NCBI GenBank assembly: GCA_020635255.1
Contig: JACKAC010000001.1
Span: forward strand, 1,279,501-1,343,500
Direction of reading: 5' to 3'
Length of the DNA stretch: 64,000 nt
Origin: Ignavibacteriales bacterium
GTDB lineage: Bacteria; Bacteroidota; Ignavibacteria; Tepidaquicellales; Tepidaquicellaceae
Below the pieces are notes generated by a model. It searched no databases and was not told where the DNA came from. It worked only from the letters and a program-made list of their open reading frames with translations. The position numbers were made by a program, and so were the translations under genes. Shown here one piece after another: positions 1-10,000 of this stretch. Every line of letters begins with the position of its first letter. Within the stretch, counting starts at the first letter, position 1.

Positions 1-650
1 TCGGAGTATCTATACCGGAAAATATAGTCGGAGGTGATTTCTTTGATTATTTAAAGTCTGAAGATAGCGATATTTTAGGTGTGGCAATAGCCGATGCGGC
101 GTCTAAGGGAATATCAGCAGCCGCACAGTCGCTTTATGTGTCAGGAGCACTCAAGATGGGTGTTGAGTTCGACATTAAGATGACTTCATTAATAAAGAAA
201 GTGAACAGGCTTATATACGAACTTTTCCCTTTTGAACGATTTGTAACTTTATTCTATTGTGAGCTGTTTAAAGACACAAAGGGACTTTGTATTTATGTAA
301 ATGCGGGTCATAATAGACCTCTTTTTTATAAATCAGAGACAGGAAGCGTTTCCGAACTGGCAACTACCGGTCCAGTGCTCGGACCCTCCCCGGAGCAGGA
401 ATATTTTTACGAAAGTATTCTCATAAAGAAAAATGATGTTCTGATCCTCTATACAGATGGTATAGTTGAGGCTATGGATTCGAAATATGAGCTTTATGGT
501 GAAGAAAGGCTTAAGAATGTCATTTTAAAAAACGCTGAAAAAAGCCCAAAAGAGCTTTGCAATGCTATCATTGAAGACGTGCAGATATATTCTGCCGGTG
601 GCGAATATGCAGATGATAAAACGCTAGTTGTTATTAAGAGAGTAAATTAA
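1..650 (+). CDS. SpoIIE/RsbU-type PP2C serine phosphatase, C-terminal part (5' end outside window)
   Basis: The reading frame is open from base 3 and has no start inside the window, so this is the 3' part of a longer gene. The first residues read IPENIVGGDFFDYL and are followed by VAIADAASKG, the two metal-binding aspartate motifs of the PP2C/SpoIIE phosphatase fold; LYTDGIVEAMD further on is the third family motif. Such domains dephosphorylate anti-sigma-factor antagonists or act as output domains behind PAS, GAF or REC sensors. The sensor part lies outside the window, so the input signal cannot be told. No partner anti-sigma or antagonist gene is next to it on this side. Confidence 0.85.
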   Translation, partial: GVSIPENIVGGDFFDYLKSEDSDILGVAIADAASKGISAAAQSLYVSGALKMGVEFDIKMTSLIKKVNRLIYELFPFERFVTLFYCELFKDTKGLCIYVNAGHNRPLFYKSETGSVSELATTGPVLGPSPEQEYFYESILIKKNDVLILYTDGIVEAMDSKYELYGEERLKNVILKNAEKSPKELCNAIIEDVQIYSAGGEYADDKTLVVIKRVN

Positions 651-730
651 TCGCTTTTTTATTATTACAGTAATTTATAATATATTTCTTGTCTTGGGGG
701 AAATCAGTATTAACTCTTAAAAACACCAAC

Positions 731-2143
731 ATGAAAAAAATCCTTACTCTACTGTTGTTTTGTTCAGTAGCATTCTTATCAAATAATTCATTCGCCCAAT
801 TAGGAAATAATAACACATATCTCTTATCCAATCTCAGACCACATGCAGGAGCGAGTGCAACATCCGCATATTTTTCTGCATTATGGGGTTATAGAGCACC
901 TGACGGAAGAGAATATGCTATTCTTGGATGTGATAGCGGGACTTCCTTCATTGATATAACGGATTCTGCAAACATTGCAGAGGTAGCCTTTTTGAAAGGT
1001 AATGTAAGTGACTGGAGAGAAATGAAAACATATTCGCACTATGCATACATAGTCTCTGAAGCAAGTAACAGCTTCCTTCAAATCGTTGATCTACAGTATC
1101 TGCCTGATTCTATCCATTACCTTGGAACCTGGCAATACTCAGGATACACACATACACACTCAATTCAGCAATCAGGACCTTATTTGTATCTTCATGGTGG
1201 AAACGTATCCCCCGGTGGTTCAGATGTGGGTGGACTTACGATCGTGGATGTAACAAATCCAGAAGTTCCAGTAAAGAGGGGATCATGGTCAAATGAATAT
1301 GTGCACGATAGCAGGGTAATAGATGACACAATATATGCATGTAATATATATGATCCGCCCGGAACTGTTACAATAATTAACGCAGTGGATAAAGATAATC
1401 CGACGACGGTTACTTCCTGGGTTAATAATCCGAATCCATTCCCGCATAACTGTGCGCTTACAACTGATAAGAAATACATATATACAACAGATGAAACTTC
1501 ATCACCAAACGGTAAGCTAAAAGTTTGGAACATACAGGATCTGCAAAACATAACATATGTTACATCGTGGCAACCGACAGGTATAACTACGGCGATCGTT
1601 CATAATGTCGAAATATATGGTGATTATGCAGTGATAGCACATTACTCAGCGGGTATCAGGATCCTTGATATTTCAAATCCGACAAGCCCTGTTGAAGTTG
1701 CATGGTATGATACATATACAAACAATAATAGCTCAAATTATAACGGTTGCTGGGGAGTATATAAATTCCCATCAGGAAAGATAATTGGTTCTGATAGACA
1801 GAAGGGATTATTTGTTATTAAGACAAATATAAGTGCTTTGACTGAAGTGCCCGGTAATACAAGCCAATTACCAGAAGGTTTCGAATTATCACAAAATTAT
1901 CCGAATCCATTTAATCCTTCTACAAAGATCAACTTTTCGATCCCGAAAAACGCATTTGCAAGCCTCAAAATATATGATATTACCGGGAAGCAGGTGGCTA
2001 CGGTATTTAATGATAGAAGGGATGCGGGAGTATACGAAATATCAATTGACGCAGGAAAATATGGTCTGTCGAGCGGGGTATATTTTTATGAATTAAGGGC
2101 AGGTGATTTTATTCAGACTAAAAAAATGATATTGACGAAGTAA
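731..2143 (+). CDS. T9SS-sorted LVIVD-repeat protein (choice-of-anchor B family), copy 1
   Basis: Secreted protein of about 470 residues. I place the start at the ATG at 731 because it opens directly into a signal peptide (MKKILTLLLF..., cleavage near NSFAQ); an in-frame ATG at 689 would put 14 polar residues in front of it. The middle contains repeated short beta segments of the LVIVD type (DITDSANI, IVDVTNPEVP, ILDISNPTSP), which are expected to form a beta-propeller. The last 85 residues are a T9SS sorting domain (SQNYPNPFNPSTKI ... TKKMILTK), so the product should cross the outer membrane and be anchored or released at the surface. It is followed by a close paralogue. The ligand or activity is unknown. 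Confidence 0.85.
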   Translation: MKKILTLLLFCSVAFLSNNSFAQLGNNNTYLLSNLRPHAGASATSAYFSALWGYRAPDGREYAILGCDSGTSFIDITDSANIAEVAFLKGNVSDWREMKTYSHYAYIVSEASNSFLQIVDLQYLPDSIHYLGTWQYSGYTHTHSIQQSGPYLYLHGGNVSPGGSDVGGLTIVDVTNPEVPVKRGSWSNEYVHDSRVIDDTIYACNIYDPPGTVTIINAVDKDNPTTVTSWVNNPNPFPHNCALTTDKKYIYTTDETSSPNGKLKVWNIQDLQNITYVTSWQPTGITTAIVHNVEIYGDYAVIAHYSAGIRILDISNPTSPVEVAWYDTYTNNNSSNYNGCWGVYKFPSGKIIGSDRQKGLFVIKTNISALTEVPGNTSQLPEGFELSQNYPNPFNPSTKINFSIPKNAFASLKIYDITGKQVATVFNDRRDAGVYEISIDAGKYGLSSGVYFYELRAGDFIQTKKMILTK

Positions 2144-2170
2144 TATATTTTAGTGAAATTTAGATATCAT

Positions 2171-2199
2171 GGGGGATATTAAAAGATATCCCCTTTTTT
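2171..2199 (+). terminator. Rho-independent terminator between the two LVIVD genes
   Basis: Stem GGGGATAT (2172-2179) pairs with ATATCCCC (2186-2193), loop of 6 bases, followed by a run of six T. It separates the two tandem paralogues, so the second probably has its own promoter or depends on read-through. Confidence 0.75.
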
Positions 2200-2224
2200 A
2201 TTAATAATGAAAGGAAACTGTTTG

Positions 2225-3622
2225 ATGAAAAAATTATACGTTTTGATCTTTGCTTTCATTTTACTTTCCAACCTTGCATACTCTCAGCTTGGTAATCACG
2301 AAATGTACTTGCTTAAAAATCTGAATGAGCATCCCGGAGCAGGAGGGAATCTGTATTCCGCATTATGGGGATATGTTGCTCCTAATGCAAGAGAATATGC
2401 TCTTCTTGGAGCATACACTGGAACCTCGTTTGTGGATATAACTGACTCAGCGGATATTCATGAAGTTGATTTTCTTCCGGGTACATCCAGCAATTGGCGT
2501 GAAATGAAAACACATTCACATTATGCATATATTGTTACTGACGTTGCTTCGTCGAGCACGGGAATACAAATTGTTGATCTGCAATATCTCCCGGACTCTG
2601 TGCATTTTGTGAAAAACTGGAGTGTAAATGGTATAATGAAGATTCACACAATTTCAACCGAAGGTAATTATCTATATATAAATGGCGGACAAAGCACAAG
2701 TAACGGCGGTATTGCAATAGTCGATATATCTGATCCCGAGAATCCAGTTCTTAGAGGAACGTGGGATGAAAAATACGTTCACGATTGCCGGGTAGTGGAA
2801 AACAGGGTGTTTGCGTGTAATATTTATTCATCAGACGGTGGAACGGTAACTGTAATCGACGTGTGGAATAAAGATAATCCTGTTACTATTGGTTCATGGG
2901 CAAATAATCCTAATCCCGGTCCCCATAACTGTGCTATTACGCCCAACAGAAAGTATTGTCTGGTAACAGATGAGATAAATGGTAACCCCAGGCTGCTAAA
3001 GATCTGGGATATCCAAAATCTGAGCAATGTCGTACAGGTTGGAACATGGCAACCAACAGGAATAACAACATCTATAGTTCACAACGTCGAGATATATGGT
3101 AAATATGCTGTAGTTGCACATTATACTGCCGGTGTAAGGGTCATTGACATCTCTAATGTGGCATCACCAACTGAAGTCGCATGGTATGATACATATCCAT
3201 CGGATAACGGTTTTACGTATGACGGATGTTGGGGTGTATATATGTTTCCATCAGGTAAGATAATTGGATCAGACAGACAGACAGGTTTATATGTTTTAAA
3301 AACAACTTTTGCGCTTGTAACCGGGTTGCAGGGGAATGGAAGTTTATTACCGGATAATTTTGTGTTATCGCAGAATTACCCAAATCCGTTCAATCCATCT
3401 ACAAAGATAAGTTTTTCGATTCCAACCAATTCTGTTGTTTCCTTAAAAGTATTTGATATCAGTGGGAAAGAAGTAGCGACCATAGTTAATGATAGGAGAG
3501 ATGCAGGCACTTATGAAGTGACTTTTGATGCAGGTAAGTACGGTTTAACAAGTGGTGTATACTTTTACAAACTTACAACACCTGAACACAGTGAGACAAA
3601 AAGAATGATATTGGTTAAGTAG
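2225..3622 (+). CDS. T9SS-sorted LVIVD-repeat protein (choice-of-anchor B family), copy 2
   Basis: Tandem paralogue of the preceding gene, with nearly the same layout along its whole length (shared stretches such as SALWGY, VHNVEIYG and GSDRQ). Start chosen at ATG 2225, which opens the signal peptide MKKLYVLIFAFILL and has AAAGGA at a suitable distance; an earlier in-frame ATG at 2207 lies inside that leader. The core is a predicted propeller of LVIVD repeats and the C-terminus is a T9SS sorting domain (SQNYPNPFNPSTKI ... TKRMILVK). About 465 residues. The pair probably arose by tandem duplication; function at the cell surface is unknown. Confidence 0.85.
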   Translation: MKKLYVLIFAFILLSNLAYSQLGNHEMYLLKNLNEHPGAGGNLYSALWGYVAPNAREYALLGAYTGTSFVDITDSADIHEVDFLPGTSSNWREMKTHSHYAYIVTDVASSSTGIQIVDLQYLPDSVHFVKNWSVNGIMKIHTISTEGNYLYINGGQSTSNGGIAIVDISDPENPVLRGTWDEKYVHDCRVVENRVFACNIYSSDGGTVTVIDVWNKDNPVTIGSWANNPNPGPHNCAITPNRKYCLVTDEINGNPRLLKIWDIQNLSNVVQVGTWQPTGITTSIVHNVEIYGKYAVVAHYTAGVRVIDISNVASPTEVAWYDTYPSDNGFTYDGCWGVYMFPSGKIIGSDRQTGLYVLKTTFALVTGLQGNGSLLPDNFVLSQNYPNPFNPSTKISFSIPTNSVVSLKVFDISGKEVATIVNDRRDAGTYEVTFDAGKYGLTSGVYFYKLTTPEHSETKRMILVK

Positions 3623-3643
3623 AATTTTATCTATAATTTTTTG

Positions 3644-3681
3644 AAAAAAGGAGCATTTTTAAATGTTCCTTTTTCTTTTGT
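3644..3681 (+). terminator. Rho-independent terminator after LVIVD copy 2
   Basis: AAAAAGGAGCATTT pairs with AAATGTTCCTTTTT across a 2-4 base loop (one G-T pair), ending in a T-rich tail. Confidence 0.65.
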
Positions 3682-3707
3682 AAAAATTTAAGCATTAAAA
3701 TAATTGT

Positions 3708-3737
3708 TTTGATTTAATAGTTTATTTACTATATTTG
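3708..3737 (+). promoter_or_regulatory. Predicted Bacteroidota-type promoter upstream of the NtrC-type regulator
   Basis: TTTG (3708-3711), an 18-base spacer and TATATTTG (3730-3737) match the Bacteroidota vegetative consensus TTTG / TAnnTTTG. Transcription would start near 3744, about 130 bases before the regulator gene, and would at once include the hairpin at 3756-3783. Confidence 0.5.
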
Positions 3738-3755
3738 TACATGAAGGGCATATGA

Positions 3756-3783
3756 GGGGGTTAGAAATTGAGTTCTAACCCCC
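3756..3783 (+). other. Perfect 11-bp hairpin in the leader of the NtrC-type regulator
   Basis: GGGGGTTAGAA (3756-3766) and TTCTAACCCCC (3773-3783) pair perfectly around a 6-base loop. A short AT-rich stretch (TATTTATTATT) follows, not a clean T tract, so it may be an attenuator, an mRNA-stabilising structure or the terminator of a very short RNA. Confidence 0.6.
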
Positions 3784-3876
3784 TATTTATTATTAGATTA
3801 ATATTTAAATGGTTTATTGTATATTTAAGATTTTCAAGCATAGCCCGGTTTAAAAACGAAATAAAAAGACTATACT

Positions 3877-5265
3877 ATGGCAAAAATACTTGTTGTAGAT
3901 GATGAAGTAACTTCAGCTGCGATAATGAAGAAAGTCTTGGAGCAAGAGGGACATGAGGTAACAACCGTTACTGATGGAAAAACTGCATTAGAGAAGGTAA
4001 AGCAGTATGATTTCGAGGTATTGGTAACTGATTTCAATATGCCAAAAATGAATGGAATGCAGTTAACCAGGGAAGTACTTGAGCTTGAACCGGATCTTGT
4101 TGTTATTTTGATTACTGCTTATTTTTCGATTAAATCTGTTGTAGAAGCGATAAAGCTTGGTGCCTTTGATTATCTGACTAAGCCAATCAACAAAGATGAG
4201 CTTGTACTCGCGGTAAATAGGGGATTGGAAAAAGTCAATCTCATGAATGAAAACTTATTCTTAAAATCCAGTCTTCAGAAATCTATGGATAAAGAACATG
4301 ATGATGAATCATACTCGACAACAAGTAAAGAGATGCAGGAAATATTAAAAGAAGTTAAAAAAGTTGCCAGATCCAATTCGACAATTCTTATAACAGGTGA
4401 AAATGGTACGGGTAAAGAAGTTCTCGCGAAGTATATCTATAAGAATAGTACAAGGGCAGACCAACCATTTATTGTCGTAAACTGTGCAGCAATACCGAGC
4501 CAGCTTCTCGAATCAGAATTATTCGGTCATGCAAGGGGTGCCTTTACTGGGGCAATAAAGGATCATAAAGGGTATTTCGAAATTGCAAATAATGGAACGT
4601 TATTTCTCGATGAAATTGGTGAAGTAGAGCCAATGCTCCAGGTAAAATTATTGCGTGTGCTTCAGGAAAAAGAGTTTTCTAAGGTTGGGGATACAAAGAT
4701 AAGACATACCAATGTAAGAATAATTGCAGCAACAAATAGAGACCTTAAAAAAATGATCGAAGAAGGGACATTTAGGGAAGATCTATATTACAGATTAAAC
4801 GTATTTGAGTTTCACCTACCGGCTTTAAGGGAAAGACCTGAAGACATTGAATTTTATTTTGAAAAGTTTATCAAAGAGTATTCTCATAATAATGATGTGA
4901 AGATCAAAAGTATTTCGCCGGAAGTAAAAGAAATACTTACTCATTACAACTGGCCCGGTAATATCCGTGAACTGAAAAATATTGCAGAAAGGGTATCAAT
5001 ACTTTGTGACGACGGGAAAATAAGTCCGGACCTTCTGCCTGATAAACTGAAGGGGAATACTCAAGTTGTTACTGTAACAAGTGATTATTCCGAAAATAAA
5101 GATAATGTGATCAGGGATTTCGAATCGAAGTTTATAAGAAAATACCTGAAATTGAATAAAGGAAATGTTGCCGCGACTGCGAAAGCTATAAACTTTCATC
5201 CTGTTAGCCTTAGACAAAAGATATATAAGCTGGGAATAGATCCAAAAGAGTATAAAAATTTTTGA
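3877..5265 (+). CDS. NtrC-family sigma-54-dependent response regulator
   Basis: Three-domain activator of 462 residues. The receiver domain (about 1-120) has the acidic pair DD at 8-9 and phospho-acceptor Asp52 in VTDFNMP. The AAA+ domain has Walker A GENGTGK (174-180), the sigma-54 contact loop GAFTGA (221-226) and Walker B TLFLDE (241-246). The C-terminus (about 430-458) is a Fis-type helix-turn-helix (NVAATAKAINFHPVSLRQK). It should bind an enhancer and drive RpoN-dependent promoters when phosphorylated. No kinase is directly fused or adjacent; the Hpt protein at 6589 and the hybrid kinase at 7015 are the nearest candidates for its phosphoryl source. Confidence 0.95.
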   Translation: MAKILVVDDEVTSAAIMKKVLEQEGHEVTTVTDGKTALEKVKQYDFEVLVTDFNMPKMNGMQLTREVLELEPDLVVILITAYFSIKSVVEAIKLGAFDYLTKPINKDELVLAVNRGLEKVNLMNENLFLKSSLQKSMDKEHDDESYSTTSKEMQEILKEVKKVARSNSTILITGENGTGKEVLAKYIYKNSTRADQPFIVVNCAAIPSQLLESELFGHARGAFTGAIKDHKGYFEIANNGTLFLDEIGEVEPMLQVKLLRVLQEKEFSKVGDTKIRHTNVRIIAATNRDLKKMIEEGTFREDLYYRLNVFEFHLPALRERPEDIEFYFEKFIKEYSHNNDVKIKSISPEVKEILTHYNWPGNIRELKNIAERVSILCDDGKISPDLLPDKLKGNTQVVTVTSDYSENKDNVIRDFESKFIRKYLKLNKGNVAATAKAINFHPVSLRQKIYKLGIDPKEYKNF

Positions 5266-5336
5266 AATTAATTAATCGTCCATTTATGCTATATTAAGAT
5301 TTGAATGGGATTTACTTAATTTAAAGTTAGTGAGAA

Positions 5337-6476
5337 ATGGAAACCACACAAGAATTACAGCAAAAAGATACCGTCCAAGTAGAGGATTTTCTTCCTCTAA
5401 AGAGAATTGACCATGTAGAATTTTATGTTGGTGATGCCAAACAATCTTCATTTTTCTATCAATATGCAGTTGGTTTTAAGCTAAAGTATTATGCAGGTCT
5501 TGAAACGAAAAATAAAGAAACAAGTTCATATGTGCTGGAGCAAGGAAAGATCAGGTTCGTTTTAACATCCGCAAATACTGACGATTCATTTGTTGCCGAG
5601 CATCATAAAAAACACGGTGATGGAGTTCGTGACATTGCTTTTGAAGTCGATGATGCAGAGAGTGCCTACAACGAGACAGTCAAAAGGGGGGCAATTAGTG
5701 TTTTAGAGCCTACAAAATTCGAAGATGAAAACGGATATATTATAAAATCTTCAATCGCAACTTACGGAGATACAATACATTCATTTATTGATAGAAGGAA
5801 CTATAATGGTAATTTTCTTCCCGGATTCATGAATGCAGAAGAAAGAGGTGTCAAAGGTATTAAGGACGTAAACCTTCGTTCTATAGACCACATGGTAGGT
5901 AATGTCGAACTTGGAAAGATGAACCACTGGGTTAATTTCTATGCACAGACAATGGGGTTCAATCAGCTTATCTCATTTGATGATAAAGATATCTCAACCG
6001 AGTATACAGCGTTGATGAGTAAGGTGATGCAGAATGGTACAGGAAAGATCAAATTTCCGATCAACGAGCCGGCACAGGGAAAGAAAAAGTCACAGATTGA
6101 AGAATACTTGGATTTTTATAAAACAGGCGGTGTACAACATATTGCTTTAACGACTCCCAACATTATAGATACTGTGAAAGAATTGAGGAATAGGGGAATT
6201 GAGTTTCTTACTGTTCCAACGACATATTATTCCGAATTAGAGGGAAGAGTCGGTAAGATCGAAGAGGAACTGGAAGAACTTGAAGAGCTTGGAATTTTGG
6301 TGGATAGAGATGATGACGGATATCTGCTCCAGATATTTACCAAACCTATTGTTGAACGTCCTACTTTGTTTTTTGAGATAATACAAAGGCGAGGTGCAAG
6401 GAGTTTTGGTAAGGGTAATTTTAAAGCTTTATTTGAAGCGATCGAAAGGGAGCAGGCTTTAAGAGGAACTCTATAG
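5337..6476 (+). CDS. hppD: 4-hydroxyphenylpyruvate dioxygenase
   Basis: Converts 4-hydroxyphenylpyruvate to homogentisate with O2 and Fe(II), the second step of tyrosine degradation. Two vicinal-oxygen-chelate halves are visible (IDHVEFYVGD near residue 24 and IDHMVGNVEL near 183). The iron ligands are in place: His185 (RSIDHM), His268 (GVQHIAL) and Glu347 (FFEIIQ). The C-terminal helix ending GNFKALFEAIEREQ is the usual family gate. Length 379 residues is normal. The other tyrosine-degradation genes are not in the window, and the gene sits alone between regulator genes with a terminator after it. Confidence 0.95.
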   Translation: METTQELQQKDTVQVEDFLPLKRIDHVEFYVGDAKQSSFFYQYAVGFKLKYYAGLETKNKETSSYVLEQGKIRFVLTSANTDDSFVAEHHKKHGDGVRDIAFEVDDAESAYNETVKRGAISVLEPTKFEDENGYIIKSSIATYGDTIHSFIDRRNYNGNFLPGFMNAEERGVKGIKDVNLRSIDHMVGNVELGKMNHWVNFYAQTMGFNQLISFDDKDISTEYTALMSKVMQNGTGKIKFPINEPAQGKKKSQIEEYLDFYKTGGVQHIALTTPNIIDTVKELRNRGIEFLTVPTTYYSELEGRVGKIEEELEELEELGILVDRDDDGYLLQIFTKPIVERPTLFFEIIQRRGARSFGKGNFKALFEAIEREQALRGTL

Positions 6477-6507
6477 GCAACTATCGAGCGCCTTAGTATG
6501 TTTTTTG

Positions 6508-6548
6508 AAGCCCTTTGGTTTTGACAAAATCTCAGGGCTTTATTTTTA
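6508..6548 (+). terminator. Probable terminator after hppD
   Basis: AAGCCCT (6508-6514) pairs with AGGGCTT (6534-6540) around a 19-base loop, followed by TATTTTT. Confidence 0.5.
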
Positions 6549-6588
6549 ACATATAGCTAAAACACTATATTTAATTAAATCTAAATAA

Positions 6589-6948
6589 ATGAAACCATCT
6601 ACCGAGGAACTTGTTGACATGAATGTGATAGAGGGTTTGAAAGAGCTGGGTGACGGCGATACGGATTCTTTTTTTAAGGAAATTGTTGAGCTGTACATTG
6701 ACCAAGCAGTCGGTTTAATTAATGAAATTAAAGAACTTGCAGCATCCGGAGATGCTGAGAAGTTAGGAAAAACAGCCCACACACTAAAAGGAGCAAGTTT
6801 GAATGTAGGTTCAAAGCTTTTCGCCGAAGTATGTAAAACTATTGAATTGGCTGGAAAACAGAATAATTTAGCTGAAATTGGCAGTGAAGTTGATAAACTT
6901 GATGAATTACATATACTTACTATTGAAGAGCTAAAAAAGTATTATTAA
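6589..6948 (+). CDS. Stand-alone Hpt phosphotransfer protein
   Basis: A 119-residue all-alpha histidine phosphotransfer protein. The phosphorylatable histidine is His64 in KTAHTLKGAS, the family signature. It shares clear similarity with the C-terminal end of the hybrid kinase that starts 66 bases downstream: the same spacing of LYI, LKxxS, VGxK and LAE/FAE is found in both. Because the kinase copy lacks the histidine, this protein is probably the working phosphotransfer step between the kinase receiver domains and a response regulator such as the NtrC-type one at 3877. That pairing is inferred from context only. Confidence 0.9.
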   Translation: MKPSTEELVDMNVIEGLKELGDGDTDSFFKEIVELYIDQAVGLINEIKELAASGDAEKLGKTAHTLKGASLNVGSKLFAEVCKTIELAGKQNNLAEIGSEVDKLDELHILTIEELKKYY

Positions 6949-7014
6949 ATTGTAAATAAGGCATAGTATTTGCACAATTGATTGTTTTGAAGGTAATTTA
7001 CGTATAAATATTAT

Positions 7015-10000
7015 ATGACAGATAGTTCATTTTTCGAAAATATTGGTAAAGAATTTGATATAAAATCTGAAGAAGATTTTAAAGATGCGCTGGCGTGGTT
7101 ATCACAGGTACCATCATATCTTAAGGTACCGGAAAATGTAGAGAAGCTTATATCAGGATTGAGGGAGCATTTTTCTGAGTCACAATCAGAAGAGCAGAGA
7201 CCTGTATATTATGAGAATAAAGAATATCTTTTAAAGAACCTCCGCAGACTTTCTAAAGAAATATTAAAAGATTCAGATTACAATAAACTCGATCTGGACA
7301 GTCTGAGTACACAAAAGCTAACCGAGATAACTTTAAACTTTCTTAACGAACGAAGAAAAACCCCGGGTGAGTTACATGTAATGGATCCAAGATTTTTTTA
7401 CCTGCTTAAAAATTTAAATGAGGTTGTCTTTCAACTTGATTCATCAGGTAAGATATTATATTTGAACTCGCACTGGACTGATCTTACAGGATTTTCTGTT
7501 GAGGAATCGATAGGCAAGAATTTCCTTAATTATATACATGAGGATGATTTTTCACAGTACGAAGAAAAGATAAAATCATTTATTAATAAGGGTGAGAGTT
7601 TGACAGTAGAAGAGCTCCGCTGGCTTACAAAAAAGGATACTTACATTTGGGTAGAGCTTTCTTCAAACGTAAATAGAGAGGGGAATGAAGTAATAATATC
7701 CGGTTCTATAAAGGATATTTCAAGAACACGCGACATAGAGAAAGAGCTTAAAAAAATAGAAAACAGATATGATACTGTTTTAAACACGGTAAAGGATATT
7801 GTATATCAGACCGACAAAGAAGGCAAATGGACCTATCTGAGTAACGCATGGGAAAAAACTACAGGTTTTACTGTTAAGGAAAGCCTGGGTAGAATAACGA
7901 AAGAATTTATTCATGCTGATGACAGGGAAAGGCATGGTGAGATCCTTAGAAGCATGATCGAAAAGAATGCGGACTTTGATCACGGTCATTTTAGAATTAC
8001 AAGGAAGGATGATGAGACGAGGCTGTTTGAGTACAGTAGATTTTTAATTTATGATGAGGATAATAATTTTATTGGTACAACGGGTACACTTACGGACGTT
8101 ACTGAAAGAAAGAAATGGGAAGAAGAGCTTATTAAAGCAAAAGAAGCTGCTGAGGAAGCCGCAAAAGTTAAATCCGAATTTCTTGCCATAATGAGTCATG
8201 AGATACGTACTCCGATGAATGGTGTTATTGGTATGACAGGTTTATTAATGGAAACGGATCTTACACCGGAACAGAGGGAATTTGTTGAGACAATTCGGGT
8301 AAGTGGTGATACACTGCTGACTTTAATAAACGACATTCTTGACTTCTCAAAGATCGAATCCGGTAAAATGGAGCTGGAAGAACAGCCTTTCGAGCTTAAG
8401 GAGTGCATCGAAGACGCTTATGACCTACTCGCTTCAAAAGCGGTGGAGAAGAAGCTCGACCTTTTACATCTTATAGAAAAAGATGTTCCACCATTTATCA
8501 TAGGGGATGTAACAAGGTTAAGACAGATACTGGTAAACCTTGTCAGCAATGCTGTAAAATTTACTAATGAGGGTGAAGTTTTTATTTCCGTCAGGAATAT
8601 ATCGGATAATCCGGAAGAGTTGTTGTTAGAATTTTCCGTTAAGGACACCGGTATCGGTATACCTCCTGAAAAGTTAGATGTTATATTTGAATCGTTTTCA
8701 CAGGTAGATTCTACAACCACACGGAAATACGGCGGTACTGGACTTGGCCTGGCTATTTGCTCAAAACTCGTAAACCTAATGGGTGGCAAAATATGGGTGG
8801 AGAGTACGCCTGGGAAGGGCTCTATATTCCACTTCACAATGAAGTCGAAACCTGCACAACTCGCACCTGCTAAAATATATCTTAAGTCAACCATGTCGGT
8901 CTTACAGGATAAGAGAGTTCTTATTGTTGATGACAACGAAACAAACAGACATATACTGACACTCCAATGTCAAATGTGGGGAATGATACCGCGAACAGCT
9001 TCAAGCGGGGAGGATGCATTAAGAATTATTAAAGACAAGGCACCGTTCGACCTCGCTATCGTAGATATGCTCATGCCGGAAATGGATGGTTTACAGCTTG
9101 GACAAGAAATAAGAAAGCTTAGAACTCCTAAACAACTTCCAATGATCATGCTGACGTCTGTTGGCAAACAGGAGGAGAATGAAAAACAGTTCAAGGAACT
9201 TTTTACCGCATATTTATCTAAACCCGTTAAACAGTCATACTTGCTTGACGTTCTTCTAAAAGTATTTTCAGATGAGATTAAACAAAAGCTGGAACTGATT
9301 GAATCGGAAAAGACAAAAGATCTGAATGAAAGAGTACCGTTGAGGATACTTGTTGCTGAAGATAATATTATAAATCAAAAACTGGTACTTAAGATACTTC
9401 AACAATTAGGTTACAGATCAGATGTGGCAAGTAATGGTACGGAAGTCATTGAATCATTAAGAAGACAGTATTATGATATAGTGTTTATGGATATACAAAT
9501 GCCCGAAATGGACGGTCTAGAAACAACTAAGTATATTCATAACCATTGGAAAAAAGAAAATCGCCCGGTTATTATTGCTATGACTGCTAATGCAATGAAA
9601 GGTGACAGGGAACGATTTATATCGGAAGGAATGGATGATTACATTAGTAAACCGATCATGATGGAAGAAGTTCAGAACCTTCTTAGGAAGTGGGGAAGAA
9701 CTACGAAAGAACTTCAGAAGAATGGTAAGCACCAGATCAAATCCAGCCTCATGCTTGACCTTAATTTGATCTCCGGCTTAAACACCGAGTCGAATAATGG
9801 CAATGATTTCTCTAAGGTAGTGGACCTTTACATCAATGTTGCTCCCGAGATATTGAATGAACTAAGTAACTCTTACCTTGAGCAGGATGTCGATAAATTC
9901 AGGAAATCAGCAAATAACCTCAAAAGAATTAGCTTCAAAGTAGGTGCAAAGAGGCTTGCAGAGCTGTGTATGAAGCTCGAGCATATCGATTCAGGAGTTG

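Noticed and set aside
8418..8936. 172-codon open frame opposite the hybrid kinase (and similar frames at 13973-14494 and 43123-43824)
   Set aside because: All lie inside strongly conserved genes on the other strand and show no family motif, signal peptide or ribosome site.
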